From a virus: a stretch of DNA of 35,059 nt. The translations under genes and the position numbers were made by a program. Shown in pieces: positions 1 to 5,976 of this stretch. The stretch covers positions 1 to 35,059 of the IMG/VR virus record IMGVR_UViG_3300009068_000012. One strand, 5' to 3'. The notes beneath the pieces were generated by a model. It was not told the DNA's origin, did not search any database, and saw nothing but the letters and a program-made list of their open reading frames with translations. The first letter of the stretch is position 1; the number at the start of each line of letters is the position of its first letter.

Positions 1-123
1 ATCTGATCTGCAAAATTATTAATTATTCCAATTGCATCCTTCATTAATACCTCATCATTTGGTACCGGTATAACTTCCTCTGCTGGCTTGGCATTTGTAA
101 CCTTCCGCATCACATCGTTTTTC
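1..123. repeat. Terminal direct repeat, copy 1 (circle closure)
   Basis: These 123 bases are identical to 34937-35059, by direct comparison of the two ends. Joining the ends gives a 34,936-bp circle and restores one continuous 260-codon gene across the junction. The simplest reading is an assembler overlap on a circular or circularly permuted genome. A true short terminal repeat is possible but cannot be told apart here. Confidence 0.95.
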
Positions 124-524
124 TCAAGCAAATACCGCTTAATCCAAAGAACAAAATTTGACGGATTCCAAAAAACATTCGATTCGTGTTCTTTAAGATA
201 GTTACCATCAAGTCCATTTTCAAGGGCCAATAATACTTCGGCTTCCGTTAAATAATCAAACTTGTTTAGATCGCTGAAAATCATTTGGCTTTCTACTGCA
301 TCTTCGTGCTTGGCTCTATCCTTTAGGCTTAACCGAACTTTAGCCATCGAAATGATTGTATTGGCTATCCGTGCTTTTTCTGCCTCAGACAAATACATTA
401 TTTTTTGTTTTAGCGAAGCATCGTAAATAATGATTTCGCTTTTAGTTAATTTACTATCGGCTAAAATTGGTTGTGAGTATTTATCAATACTATTTCCGGA
501 TGAAAGGATTGTGATAAGTTCCAT
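1..524 (-). CDS. Unknown early protein following the replication initiator, N-terminal part (gene crosses the window ends)
   Basis: I do not recognise this protein. Translation starts at the ATG at 522-524 (MELITILSSGNSIDKYSQ) and stays open to base 1. On the circle it continues into 34678-34936, giving 260 aa in all. The start overlaps the 3' end of the initiator gene by 35 bp. It is mostly helical and charged, with Trp-rich patches near residues 118-130, and I see no Walker motif or zinc-binding cluster. A protein of this size directly after a winged-helix initiator sits where lambda P, a helicase loader, follows O. A loader role is therefore a positional guess only. The same gene is listed again at 34678-35059. 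Confidence 0.75.
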   Translation of the reverse strand, partial: MELITILSSGNSIDKYSQPILADSKLTKSEIIIYDASLKQKIMYLSEAEKARIANTIISMAKVRLSLKDRAKHEDAVESQMIFSDLNKFDYLTEAEVLLALENGLDGNYLKEHESNVFWNPSNFVLWIKRYLLEKNDVMRKVTNAKPAEEVIPVPNDEVLMKDAIGIINNFADQ

Positions 525-1224
525 TTGCTATTTGTTCTAAAGTTTCTTCGTAAATTTCTTGCATCTGATTAAGATTCTTAGTCATCTTACCAGGTGGCGG
601 TTCTGAATTGGTTGAAGGTTTTTTAAATTTATTTGAACGTTCCATCCAAGTTTTAACTCGTCTGCTAATTTCGAAAAACTTTTGTGATTCCCATCTTGGT
701 TTTCCTTTTTTATCAGATTCCATCCAATAAGAATAAAAATTATCAAACTCGTTACCTAATTCAGATTTAAAAAGTTGAATACGTTCTAAAAAAGATTGAG
801 TAGGTTCCTTTACTACTCTTTCTTTATTATCAGTATAGTTATTATTATCTTTTTTACTGAAATCTTGGTTACTATAGTTTGATGGTTTTCCTATAGTAGG
901 ATTTTCCTTTATAGGATTTCCTATAGTTAGGTTTTCCTCTTTAGGAATTTCGTATAGTAGGTAATCAACTACCCAAAATCCTTTATTATTTTGGTACCTC
1001 TGGCGGATTAAATAGCCATATGTTTCAAGTTCCTTTAATGCGGAAACCACACTTGGCAATCCTTCCTTTACTTGCTTTGATATTCGTTCCGCAGAAAACT
1101 CCCAGTTCTCGGGCTTTGATTGAATAAATGCATACAATCCTTTTGCCTTAAATGAAATTTTGCAACTATTTAATAGATCATTTGGAATGGTTCCATACCT
1201 ATTTTTAATAATTAGTTTGCCCAT
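490..1224 (-). CDS. Winged-helix replication initiator-like protein
   Basis: 244 aa. Residues about 20-80 form a winged-helix region (FKAKGLYAFIQSKPENW, then SVVSALKELETYGYLIRQR) of the type found in phage replication and DnaD-like proteins. A low-complexity linker at about 86-145 is encoded by an iteron-like repeat cluster. The C-terminal part (FYSYWMESDKKGKPRWESQ, then a basic helix and RRVKTWMERSNKF) resembles the C-terminal segment of replisome organiser proteins. The likely role is binding the phage origin and recruiting host helicase. The next gene overlaps by 35 bp, and the HNH endonuclease gene ends inside its first codons. The general class is fairly secure; the exact mechanism is inferred from the lambda O layout. 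Confidence 0.7.
   Translation of the reverse strand: MGKLIIKNRYGTIPNDLLNSCKISFKAKGLYAFIQSKPENWEFSAERISKQVKEGLPSVVSALKELETYGYLIRQRYQNNKGFWVVDYLLYEIPKEENLTIGNPIKENPTIGKPSNYSNQDFSKKDNNNYTDNKERVVKEPTQSFLERIQLFKSELGNEFDNFYSYWMESDKKGKPRWESQKFFEISRRVKTWMERSNKFKKPSTNSEPPPGKMTKNLNQMQEIYEETLEQIANGTYHNPFIRK
871..966. repeat. Iteron-like repeats within the initiator gene; candidate replication origin
   Basis: On the + strand a unit close to CTATAGTWRGRTTTTCC recurs: full-length forms begin at about 872, 891, 921 and 952, and shorter TTTATAGGATTTC-type forms sit between them at 908 and 938. The repeats encode the repetitive linker (NLTIGNPIKENPTIGKPSNY) of the initiator. Very AT-rich DNA lies beside them at about 820-860. 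Repeats inside the gene for their presumed binding protein are the arrangement of the lambda origin in gene O. The repeats are seen directly; the origin function is inferred. Confidence 0.5.
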
Positions 1225-1744
1225 TTTTTAAATTTTTTAAAGCATTTTGATATGCTTGTGATGCTAATTCAGCATTGTTATAACATCCTAAATAAATAGA
1301 TTTACCTTTAATGTTTATTTGACTTTTAAAACGATTTGTTTTTTTTACAAAATGTACTCCAGTAAATGATCCAGATTTAATTAACCTTTCTTTTGAAACA
1401 TTTTCCCTATTAGTAACAATTCTTAAATTTTCCAGCCTGTTATCAGTTTTAATAGAATTTATATGATCAATGACAAAAGTATTTCCATTAATTCGATGAT
1501 TTAAAAATATGACCGCAATTATTTGATGTACTAGTAAAGTTTTAGATCCAATTTCAGTTTGAATTGTAATTTTTTTATAACCATCAATATTTAATTTGAT
1601 TTTTGAAAAATCTAATTCTGATAAATATTTTCTTTTGCGTTTCATCCAATCAGATTGGATTCTTCTAATTTTACCACATTTAGTGGCTTCAATGTTTGTT
1701 GCTAATCCATTATAATAAAACGGATGCCATTCTAAATTCTCCAT
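1205..1744 (-). CDS. HNH endonuclease with C-terminal AP2 DNA-binding domain
   Basis: 179 aa from the first ATG at 1742-1744; the longer reading frame would need a TTG start. The order is an N-terminal segment ending near CGKIRRI, an HNH_3 core (VIDHINSIKTDNRLENLRIV), and an AP2-like domain (FTGVHFVKKTNRFKSQI, then GKSIYLGCYNNAELASQAY). This is the usual make-up of phage-borne homing endonucleases. It is free-standing and sits between the early operon and the initiator, whose 5' end it overlaps by 20 bp. It is likely selfish and may not be needed by the phage. Family assignment is strong; the target site is unknown. Confidence 0.88.
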   Translation of the reverse strand: MENLEWHPFYYNGLATNIEATKCGKIRRIQSDWMKRKRKYLSELDFSKIKLNIDGYKKITIQTEIGSKTLLVHQIIAVIFLNHRINGNTFVIDHINSIKTDNRLENLRIVTNRENVSKERLIKSGSFTGVHFVKKTNRFKSQINIKGKSIYLGCYNNAELASQAYQNALKNLKNGQTNY

Positions 1745-1822
1745 AATTAAAAAAGCCCCCAAATAACTCCCCAGCTTCTCACTTCCGGTTTGTTAGATGA
1801 AGGCATTTTATGTCCTTTTATC

Positions 1823-1860
1823 GCTATAATGTGAGAAGGCGATTACATTCACAATATAGC
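1823..1860. repeat. 12-bp inverted repeat upstream of the HNH gene
   Basis: The arms GCTATAATGTGA (1823-1834) and TCACAATATAGC (1849-1860) are inverted copies matching at 11 of 12 positions, with 14 bases between them. No T-tract follows, so this is not an ordinary terminator. It lies in the gap between the 1864-2139 gene and the HNH gene. On the minus strand a TTTG sits 19 bases before TATATTG, a weak resemblance to Bacteroidota -33/-7 promoters, and the -7-like part falls in one arm. An operator, a protein-binding site or an endonuclease target would all fit. Confidence 0.5.
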
Positions 1861-1863
1861 AAA

Positions 1864-2139
1864 TTAATCGTCCAATTCAAAATTCACAAGTCTTTTTGTA
1901 AAGATTCCAACGTGTTGCGGGAAATCATTTTCAAATTTCTTTGCATAATCTTGGGCGAAAAACTTGATGAACTTATGCCCATCGTTAAACTCCTTCATCA
2001 ATTGAAATCGAATGATCTCGCAGATAGTTTCGGCTTTGATTCGCCTTTCGCCTTTGCTAATATAAAGGTTGGCGATTTCCTTGAACTGATCGTATATTTT
2101 CGGATTTGATTCGTGATAACTTTTGAATGACTTTTGCAT
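1864..2139 (-). CDS. Conserved-type small phage protein, unknown function
   Basis: 91 aa, mostly helical and basic in its first half. The pattern (YHESNPKIYDQF, then ISKGERRIKAETICEIIRF, then YAKKFENDFPQHVGIFTKR) is like a small protein common in phage recombination and replication regions, for which I know no function. It ends in an acidic FELDD. It follows the lipoprotein and the 59-aa gene in the early chain, and is the last gene before the 1763-1863 gap with the inverted repeat. Confidence 0.65.
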   Translation of the reverse strand: MQKSFKSYHESNPKIYDQFKEIANLYISKGERRIKAETICEIIRFQLMKEFNDGHKFIKFFAQDYAKKFENDFPQHVGIFTKRLVNFELDD

Positions 2140-2236
2140 TTAGTTGTAATTTAGGTTCGTTATTAATTTTATTTTGATCGGCTTCCAGTTGCCGTGCAAT
2201 ATGGTCTTGCCACTCGTTAAAGGTTAGTTCTTTCAT
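2057..2236 (-). CDS. Small ORF coupled to the lipoprotein gene (59 aa), unknown
   Basis: It starts MKELTFNEWQDHIARQLEAD and ends GNRQPLY, with a hydrophilic, probably helical sequence. Its ATG (2234-2236) overlaps the stop of the lipoprotein gene as ATGA, the junction used repeatedly in this operon. Its last 83 bp overlap the 1864-2139 gene in another frame, which lowers confidence. Without it there would be a 93-bp gap in an otherwise gapless operon. No function can be assigned. Confidence 0.45.
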   Translation of the reverse strand: MKELTFNEWQDHIARQLEADQNKINNEPKLQLNAKVIQKLSRIKSENIRSVQGNRQPLY

Positions 2237-2418
2237 ACCTCAAAATTAAAAAATTTACCAAGTTTGGTTTGATGGTAATGGTAATTCAATCGAAGGTTTC
2301 GCCTGGTTTCTCGCAAACTTTTAGTATGCTTTACTCGGCCCTTAATTTTATTTATACCATTAGGAAACCGAACGCAAGATGATAATAGTATCATCATTAA
2401 GATTATTATTTTTTTCAT
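2233..2418 (-). CDS. Small early lipoprotein
   Basis: 61 aa from the ATG at 2416-2418. The first residues MKKIIILMMILLSSC form a classic lipoprotein signal: two Lys, a hydrophobic core, and an LSSC lipobox with Cys15. The mature part is short and very basic (KIKGRVKHTKSLRETRRN). The upstream longer frame would spoil this signal, so I chose this start. The ATG overlaps the stop of a 35-aa membrane gene. It lies far from the lysis genes, so an outer spanin role is less natural than a cell-surface role such as superinfection exclusion. That role is inference from location and lipidation only. Confidence 0.65.
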   Translation of the reverse strand: MKKIIILMMILLSSCVRFPNGINKIKGRVKHTKSLRETRRNLRLNYHYHQTKLGKFFNFEV

Positions 2419-2522
2419 ATTAATCTGATTAAGAAAAACACCCAGCAAGTAATTAATCCAATTAGGCCTACCATTGTAAGAAATTCGGCTTTTTCAATTG
2501 AGGACTTCTTTTTCCCTTGCAT
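2415..2522 (-). CDS. Single-pass membrane peptide (35 aa)
   Basis: The product has a basic start (MQGKKKSSIEKAEF) followed by one hydrophobic segment of about 17 residues (MVGLIGLITCWVFFLI). The stop overlaps the lipoprotein ATG as ATGA, and the start lies 29 bp inside the preceding 77-aa gene. It fills what would otherwise be a gap. The basic N-terminus predicts an N-in, C-out orientation. No function is known to me. Confidence 0.5.
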   Translation of the reverse strand: MQGKKKSSIEKAEFLTMVGLIGLITCWVFFLIRLI

Positions 2523-2727
2523 CTTCGAGCATTTTTATGGTTACTTCTCTAATTACTTCCATTACATCGGGCCTCTTTAAAAACCCTGCTTTTGCGTTTT
2601 TTCTATTATAATACGCAATTGAACGTACATTCTCCCAATACCAGGTGCGGGCCGAGAAGGGTTTAATACCCCTCTCGTTTAATATGTCCGCAGTCATTTG
2701 ATATTTGTCTATCTCCTTAATTATCAT
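2494..2727 (-). CDS. Small unknown protein with possible DNA-binding helices
   Basis: 77 aa. The middle (DILNERGIKPFSARTWYW followed by ENVRSIAYYNRK) recalls the short helical segment in recombinase-like proteins in which a NERG turn precedes a DNA-reading helix. The resemblance is loose and not enough to name a domain. The C-terminus is charged and helical. It overlaps the preceding gene by 11 bp and belongs to the early operon downstream of the annealing proteins. Confidence 0.6.
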   Translation of the reverse strand: MIIKEIDKYQMTADILNERGIKPFSARTWYWENVRSIAYYNRKNAKAGFLKRPDVMEVIREVTIKMLEDAREKEVLN

Positions 2728-2932
2728 CGTTCGGAAATAAAGAGTTAAAAAATTCTTCCGACATCTTGCCTTTGATCACTTCGGTCGCAGCCATATCCAT
2801 TATGATCCGCCGTGTGTCAAGATTCAAAGCCATATTGGACTTCATAATGTGCTGGAAGCAACTGAATGCAAAACATTCTTCGTTCTGCTTTTGGGTTAAA
2901 ACTACTTTAGAAGGGGAGGTCATCGCTTGCAT
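2717..2932 (-). CDS. Unknown small early protein
   Basis: 71 aa from ATG 2930-2932, or 68 aa from the ATG at 2921-2923. Its start overlaps the SSB-tail protein gene by 26 or 17 bp. It contains two Cys (ECFAFSCF) and ends in a helical acidic tail (MSEEFFNSLFPNDDN). I recognise no domain. Its place just after ERF and the SSB-like gene suggests a role in DNA metabolism, but nothing in the sequence shows it. Confidence 0.6.
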   Translation of the reverse strand: MQAMTSPSKVVLTQKQNEECFAFSCFQHIMKSNMALNLDTRRIIMDMAATEVIKGKMSEEFFNSLFPNDDN

Positions 2933-3200
2933 TTGGTTGAGGTTTAAATTGTGGAATATTACTGGACTGATTAGAACTTGGATTTGATTGATTGGTAGGC
3001 TTCCAGGTATCTAACTCAACGTAGAAATTACCTTGTTGGCCCCTAGCAATGTTTAGGTTTATCCATTCATTGCCTTGACTTTGGATGAAGGCAATCGCCT
3101 CATCTTTCTTTAGGGATAGCCGACCGACTACCCATTCCGGTGCATTCTCATTTTTCTTGAAAATGAAACCCTTTGCAAATACTTTTTCTGGTTTGCTCAT
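2907..3200 (-). CDS. SSB-like small protein with acidic SSB-type C-terminal tip
   Basis: 97 aa. Residues 1-68 look like a compact beta-rich unit (VFAKGFIFKKNENAPEWVV, then GNEWINLNIARGQQGNFYVE). A Pro/Asn/Gln/Ser-rich linker of about 25 residues follows, and the protein ends DDLPF. Bacterial SSB proteins share this layout: a folded domain, a disordered linker and an acidic tip ending in Pro-Phe that recruits partner proteins. At under 70 residues the folded part is shorter than a full OB fold. It lies 2 bp after the ERF gene, matching the frequent pairing of phage SSBs with annealing proteins. The tail is seen directly; the ssDNA-binding role is inferred. Confidence 0.65.
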   Translation of the reverse strand: MSKPEKVFAKGFIFKKNENAPEWVVGRLSLKKDEAIAFIQSQGNEWINLNIARGQQGNFYVELDTWKPTNQSNPSSNQSSNIPQFKPQPNASDDLPF

Positions 3201-3202
3201 AA

Positions 3203-3751
3203 TTATTTATTTAATTGATTTTTACGATCCGTAACTAATTTTATTACTCTTTTGTCAGTTTTGAAAATATCTTCGATAGTATCCCAAATCTCTTTTACTG
3301 CTTCCACCGATTGACAATCATTTAAAACTGATTCCAATTCTTTCAAGTCTTTTGTTGTTAGACTTGAATTATTCGGGCTTGCCACCTGGGTGCCTGCTGC
3401 ATCCGTATCTTTATCGGTCACTAACCCCAAAATCGAACTAATGCAGTATCTCCGAAAATAAGAAACACCCGAACCATAAGCCTGGTAATCATTCATAGAA
3501 CCAAGTTTTACTTTAGGAATTTGAGTAAACGTTTCTAATGATTCGCCACTTTCAACGTGAAAAAGAATTGTTCTAATTCCATCGTTCTCCAGCAATTGAC
3601 TGAAACATAATCCGTGCTTTTTCATTAACGGATTAATCGTATTAAAAATCTGCGGAAGGTCGGCATAAGTATAATTATGGCCTTTCGTGTCTTTGTGAAT
3701 TATCGGGCATTCGTTCTGAAATGCGGATAAACTTTTAATTAGGTTTTTCAT
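3203..3751 (-). CDS. erf: ERF-family single-strand annealing protein
   Basis: 182 aa. The N-terminal ERF core carries the family features in order: YTYADLPQIFNTINPLMKKH, a beta segment with HVESGE, then QAYGSGVSYFRRYCISSILG followed by DKDTDA. ERF proteins anneal complementary single strands during phage recombination and genome circularisation. The C-terminal third (about 125-182) is a charged helical extension. It is followed after 2 bp by a protein with an SSB-type tail, which supports a recombination module. No exonuclease partner is adjacent; the VRR-NUC protein at 32668 is the nearest candidate. Confidence 0.88.
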   Translation of the reverse strand: MKNLIKSLSAFQNECPIIHKDTKGHNYTYADLPQIFNTINPLMKKHGLCFSQLLENDGIRTILFHVESGESLETFTQIPKVKLGSMNDYQAYGSGVSYFRRYCISSILGLVTDKDTDAAGTQVASPNNSSLTTKDLKELESVLNDCQSVEAVKEIWDTIEDIFKTDKRVIKLVTDRKNQLNK

Positions 3752-3757
3752 TTTTAT

Positions 3758-4015
3758 TTAATTTAAAATGATTTCAAATTTTTCATTTTCAAACTGAAAA
3801 TTGATAACAATATATCCGGATTCATTTATTAATAAATCTGATGTGGTAAAATTTTGCTTAATTGCAGAACCAATAGAACTAGAATGATGACCCTGAATGA
3901 CAATACAATCTTCGTACATCGTAATGCCATAAACTCGATGATAATTCAAATTTTGAATTTCTAATTTTGAGCAAACTAATTTTAACGCATTTAATCGTTT
4001 TTCTAACTTTTCCAT
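3758..4015 (-). CDS. Unknown small protein
   Basis: 85 aa. It starts with a charged helix (MEKLEKRLNALKLVCSKLE) and continues as a beta-rich stretch (ITMYEDCIVIQGHHSSS, then SGYIVINFQFENEKFEIIL). I recognise no family. It lies 2 bp after the 162-aa gene and 6 bp before ERF, so it is certainly in the same transcript. The tight spacing and uninterrupted frame are the reasons to call it a gene. Confidence 0.6.
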   Translation of the reverse strand: MEKLEKRLNALKLVCSKLEIQNLNYHRVYGITMYEDCIVIQGHHSSSIGSAIKQNFTTSDLLINESGYIVINFQFENEKFEIILN

Positions 4016-4017
4016 AA

Positions 4018-4506
4018 TTATTTGATTGTTTTTCTAATAGATGTTGTACTTGATTTAGCTGGAGGAAAAAATTCAAATGATTCTCCGGTTTCCTCATCAA
4101 CCGTGATTGTCTTAGATTTAAGGGCCTTGCAAAATGCCTCCACTTCCTTCTGCTTTTCTTTCAAAGCATTGATCTGCTCATTAAGATCATTCCATTTCTG
4201 ATTCGCAGTAAAGTCATATCGAGTGCCAACTTCGGCAACTTGCAACTCCACCCGAAAAGCATTGGTCTTGGATCCATCGTACTTCAATAATTCATCCACT
4301 CCATTCTTGGAAAGATTTTTTTCAATCTCTGAAAATAAAAGCTGGTACTTAGTTGCGATCGCTAAGGTCTTTACAATCTCTCCACCATTTTCGGTAATAA
4401 GATCACCGATTGAATGAGCCAAAGTAGTGATTTCTAGCTTGCCCATTTCTTGAATCGACTGGTTGTCGAATAATGCTAATGCATTGTTACTATTAATTAA
4501 TTCCAT
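4018..4506 (-). CDS. Coiled-coil phage protein preceding ERF
   Basis: 162 aa. A helical N-terminal half is followed by a conserved-looking block (VGTRYDFTANQKWNDLNEQI), a coiled coil (NALKEKQKEVEAFCKALKSK), then a short beta hairpin with DEETGE and a Pro-containing basic tail (FFPPAKSSTTSIRKTIK). Proteins of this type are found upstream of ERF or other annealing proteins in Bacteroidota phages. They recall, without clear homology, Gp157-like proteins. The ATG overlaps the end of the 54-aa gene upstream. Function is unknown; a recombination accessory role is inferred from its neighbours. Confidence 0.65.
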   Translation of the reverse strand: MELINSNNALALFDNQSIQEMGKLEITTLAHSIGDLITENGGEIVKTLAIATKYQLLFSEIEKNLSKNGVDELLKYDGSKTNAFRVELQVAEVGTRYDFTANQKWNDLNEQINALKEKQKEVEAFCKALKSKTITVDEETGESFEFFPPAKSSTTSIRKTIK

Positions 4507-4657
4507 AATGATTTAAAAGTTTAAAATTTAAAAATTGAGAATTTTCTTTAGCCTCCTCCTTTGCAATGTATTTATTTGCTTGAATAAGGTCTTCAAATTT
4601 CATTGTAATGAAATAAGTACCGGTACCGTGATACCGGAATGCCATCCGCCAAATCAT
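4493..4657 (-). CDS. Small early protein coupled to the membrane peptide (54 aa)
   Basis: It begins MIWRMAFRYHGTGTYFITMK and ends LLNHYGIN. Its ATG (4655-4657) overlaps the stop of the 44-aa gene as ATGA, and its stop overlaps the next ATG. A longer version of the frame would need a GTG start and run antiparallel to the membrane peptide's reading, so I prefer this start. It has a short central amphipathic helix (FEDLIQANKYIAKEEAKE). Unknown function. Confidence 0.5.
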   Translation of the reverse strand: MIWRMAFRYHGTGTYFITMKFEDLIQANKYIAKEEAKENSQFLNFKLLNHYGIN

Positions 4658-4788
4658 AATAAATAAACGATAAAATAAGGTAATAGGAAAAAGGCCACAG
4701 TGCAAAAAATAATAAAGCCAAGGGCCATAAATAAGCACTCAGGATCTTCCTTGTGCCGTTCGATGATGTACTGAATTGTTTTTTTCAT
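4654..4788 (-). CDS. Small membrane peptide, first gene of the early operon (44 aa)
   Basis: It starts MKKTIQYIIERHKEDPE and then has one strongly hydrophobic segment of about 24 residues ending VYLL. This predicts a single membrane helix with a basic cytoplasmic N-terminus. It is the first ATG after the 4789-4892 leader and is joined to the next gene by ATGA. Membrane peptides in a first-expressed position often interfere with host functions, but nothing here shows a target. Confidence 0.55.
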   Translation of the reverse strand: MKKTIQYIIERHKEDPECLFMALGFIIFCTVAFFLLPYFIVYLL

Positions 4789-4892
4789 TTTTTGATAAGG
4801 TTTATAATAGCTTCGTTGCTATCGTGATGTAAAATTAGAAAAACTTTTCGAATAAAAAAACTTTTCTATCTTTTTTTTTCAATCAAAACAAA
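4789..4892 (-). promoter_or_regulatory. Early-operon leader with direct repeats and a small hairpin
   Basis: This gap between the late terminator and the first early gene holds a perfect 11-bp direct repeat (AAAAACTTTTC on the + strand) at 4839-4849 and 4856-4866. It also holds a small inverted repeat, ATAGC-N6-GCTAT, at 4807-4822. On the minus strand TAATTTTA (about 4829-4836) is near the Bacteroidota -7 consensus TAnnTTTG, though no good -33 element is seen. An early promoter with operator-like repeats is the likely content. Confidence 0.4.
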
Positions 4893-4921
4893 AATCCCCA
4901 CCGATATTATCAGCAGGGATT
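4893..4921 (-). terminator. Rho-independent terminator closing the late operon
   Basis: On the minus strand AATCCC (4921-4916) pairs with GGGATT (4898-4893), with an inner GATA/TATC pairing in the loop. The T-rich tract TTTTTGTTTTG follows at once. It lies 60 bp downstream of the metallophosphoesterase stop and just before the early leader, so it separates late from early transcription. Confidence 0.7.
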
Positions 4922-4980
4922 CAAATTAATTCACTTTAAACCTATCTAAACAAACTATGAAAAACAACTTATGAACAAAT

Positions 4981-5976
4981 CTAATAAATTTTTCCGTCTT
5001 TTATCTGCAAATTAAAAACTATTGATTTTCCCTCGGTAATTTCTACGATGGCAAAACCATTGTTGTGCTGCGAGAATGGCATATACTTTGGAGATAATAC
5101 GGTAAGGCATCCAGTAGTGTAAGTATTTATAAACTCTTTAAATGCCGTTTTCTTTTGCGTTGTTGATGTTCTATGAACGTGGCCCATCAATGTATTGCAT
5201 AAGGTCTTATTCATTAGATTCTGCGAAGGATTAATTCCCCCGGCACCATAAAGCTCGTGTCCGTGAACTACCAATAAATCCCCCATTTCCATTCCTTGCC
5301 AATCTTCAACCACATTGAACTGCAATTTATCAAGGTTAAAGAAGATGTTAAATTGTAATTCGTGCAATTGTGCAAACTCATCTGCTTGCACTTGTAAAGA
5401 CCTGGCCCAACGTTGCTCGTGATTTCCTAACTTATAATAAATCGGAATCGTTGGAAATAGATCACGCAATTTTTTAAGAAAATCCCTGGACATATCAACC
5501 TCACGTTTAAAGTCACGAAGATCTTTATCTTTTTCGTGCCTTGAAATTGAATAGAAATCCATAATGTCGCCATTCAGATACAAACAATCAATTTGTGAAT
5601 TTTTTAAATGTCGTATAGCAATGGTCAAAGCCTCTAAGGAATGGTATGGAAAATGAATATCTGATAAGATTCCAATTTTTTTTAAATGACCTGGTAACTT
5701 TGCTGATTCATATTCCTTTGATAAGGATTCTGCTATTCCAAAATTGTCGATTAAATCAAGGTCGTAATTAATGGCATCTTGTATTTTTACTGATCCTTCT
5801 AAATATTCTTGTGATCGTTCACTTTGTAAAATATGATTAACGTTCATAAATTTTTTCAATTGCTCCCAATTAGCATACCCATACTGATTATGGAACTTCT
5901 CACAAAATTCTTTCTTACCTAATTTGGAAGCATAGAAATGGTTTTTAACCACTTCAATTTTATGCAGTTGATTCAT
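4981..5976 (-). CDS. Calcineurin-like metallophosphoesterase with N-terminal extension
   Basis: 331 aa. All the metal-binding motifs are present: SDIHFPYH (D106, H108), NGD (D137), GNHE (184-187), HGHE (238-241) and GHVH (265-268). The two-metal phosphoesterase core spans about 99-315. It is preceded by about 95 residues that include a segment like a DNA-binding or nuclease-associated region (YANWEQLKKFM). Related phage enzymes act on nucleic-acid ends, cyclic nucleotides or proteins, and the substrate cannot be told here. Its ATG overlaps the preceding stop as TAATG. It is the last gene before the late terminator. Confidence 0.85.
   Translation of the reverse strand: MNQLHKIEVVKNHFYASKLGKKEFCEKFHNQYGYANWEQLKKFMNVNHILQSERSQEYLEGSVKIQDAINYDLDLIDNFGIAESLSKEYESAKLPGHLKKIGILSDIHFPYHSLEALTIAIRHLKNSQIDCLYLNGDIMDFYSISRHEKDKDLRDFKREVDMSRDFLKKLRDLFPTIPIYYKLGNHEQRWARSLQVQADEFAQLHELQFNIFFNLDKLQFNVVEDWQGMEMGDLLVVHGHELYGAGGINPSQNLMNKTLCNTLMGHVHRTSTTQKKTAFKEFINTYTTGCLTVLSPKYMPFSQHNNGFAIVEITEGKSIVFNLQIKDGKIY

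Noticed and set aside
1751-1780. AAGC...GCTT with a T-run as a terminator after a 19-codon ORF
   Set aside because: Only four base pairs with a 17-base loop, and the 19-codon ORF has no support.
1810-2109. 99-codon open frame on the plus strand
   Set aside because: It lies opposite a coherent minus-strand gene and its product lacks any family pattern; every supported gene here is on the minus strand.
3879-4100. 73-codon minus-strand frame overlapping two early genes
   Set aside because: It crosses the junction of two better-supported genes in another frame and gives a composition unlike a protein domain.
4493-4738. 81-codon version of the 54-aa early gene
   Set aside because: It would start with GTG and its extra 27 residues are a frame-shifted reading of the 44-aa membrane peptide. 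The ATG at 4657 fits the ATGA chain better.
4922-4980. TTTG and TAGTTTG spaced like a Bacteroidota promoter
   Set aside because: It would drive transcription straight into the strong terminator at 4893-4921; chance matches are easy in such AT-rich DNA.
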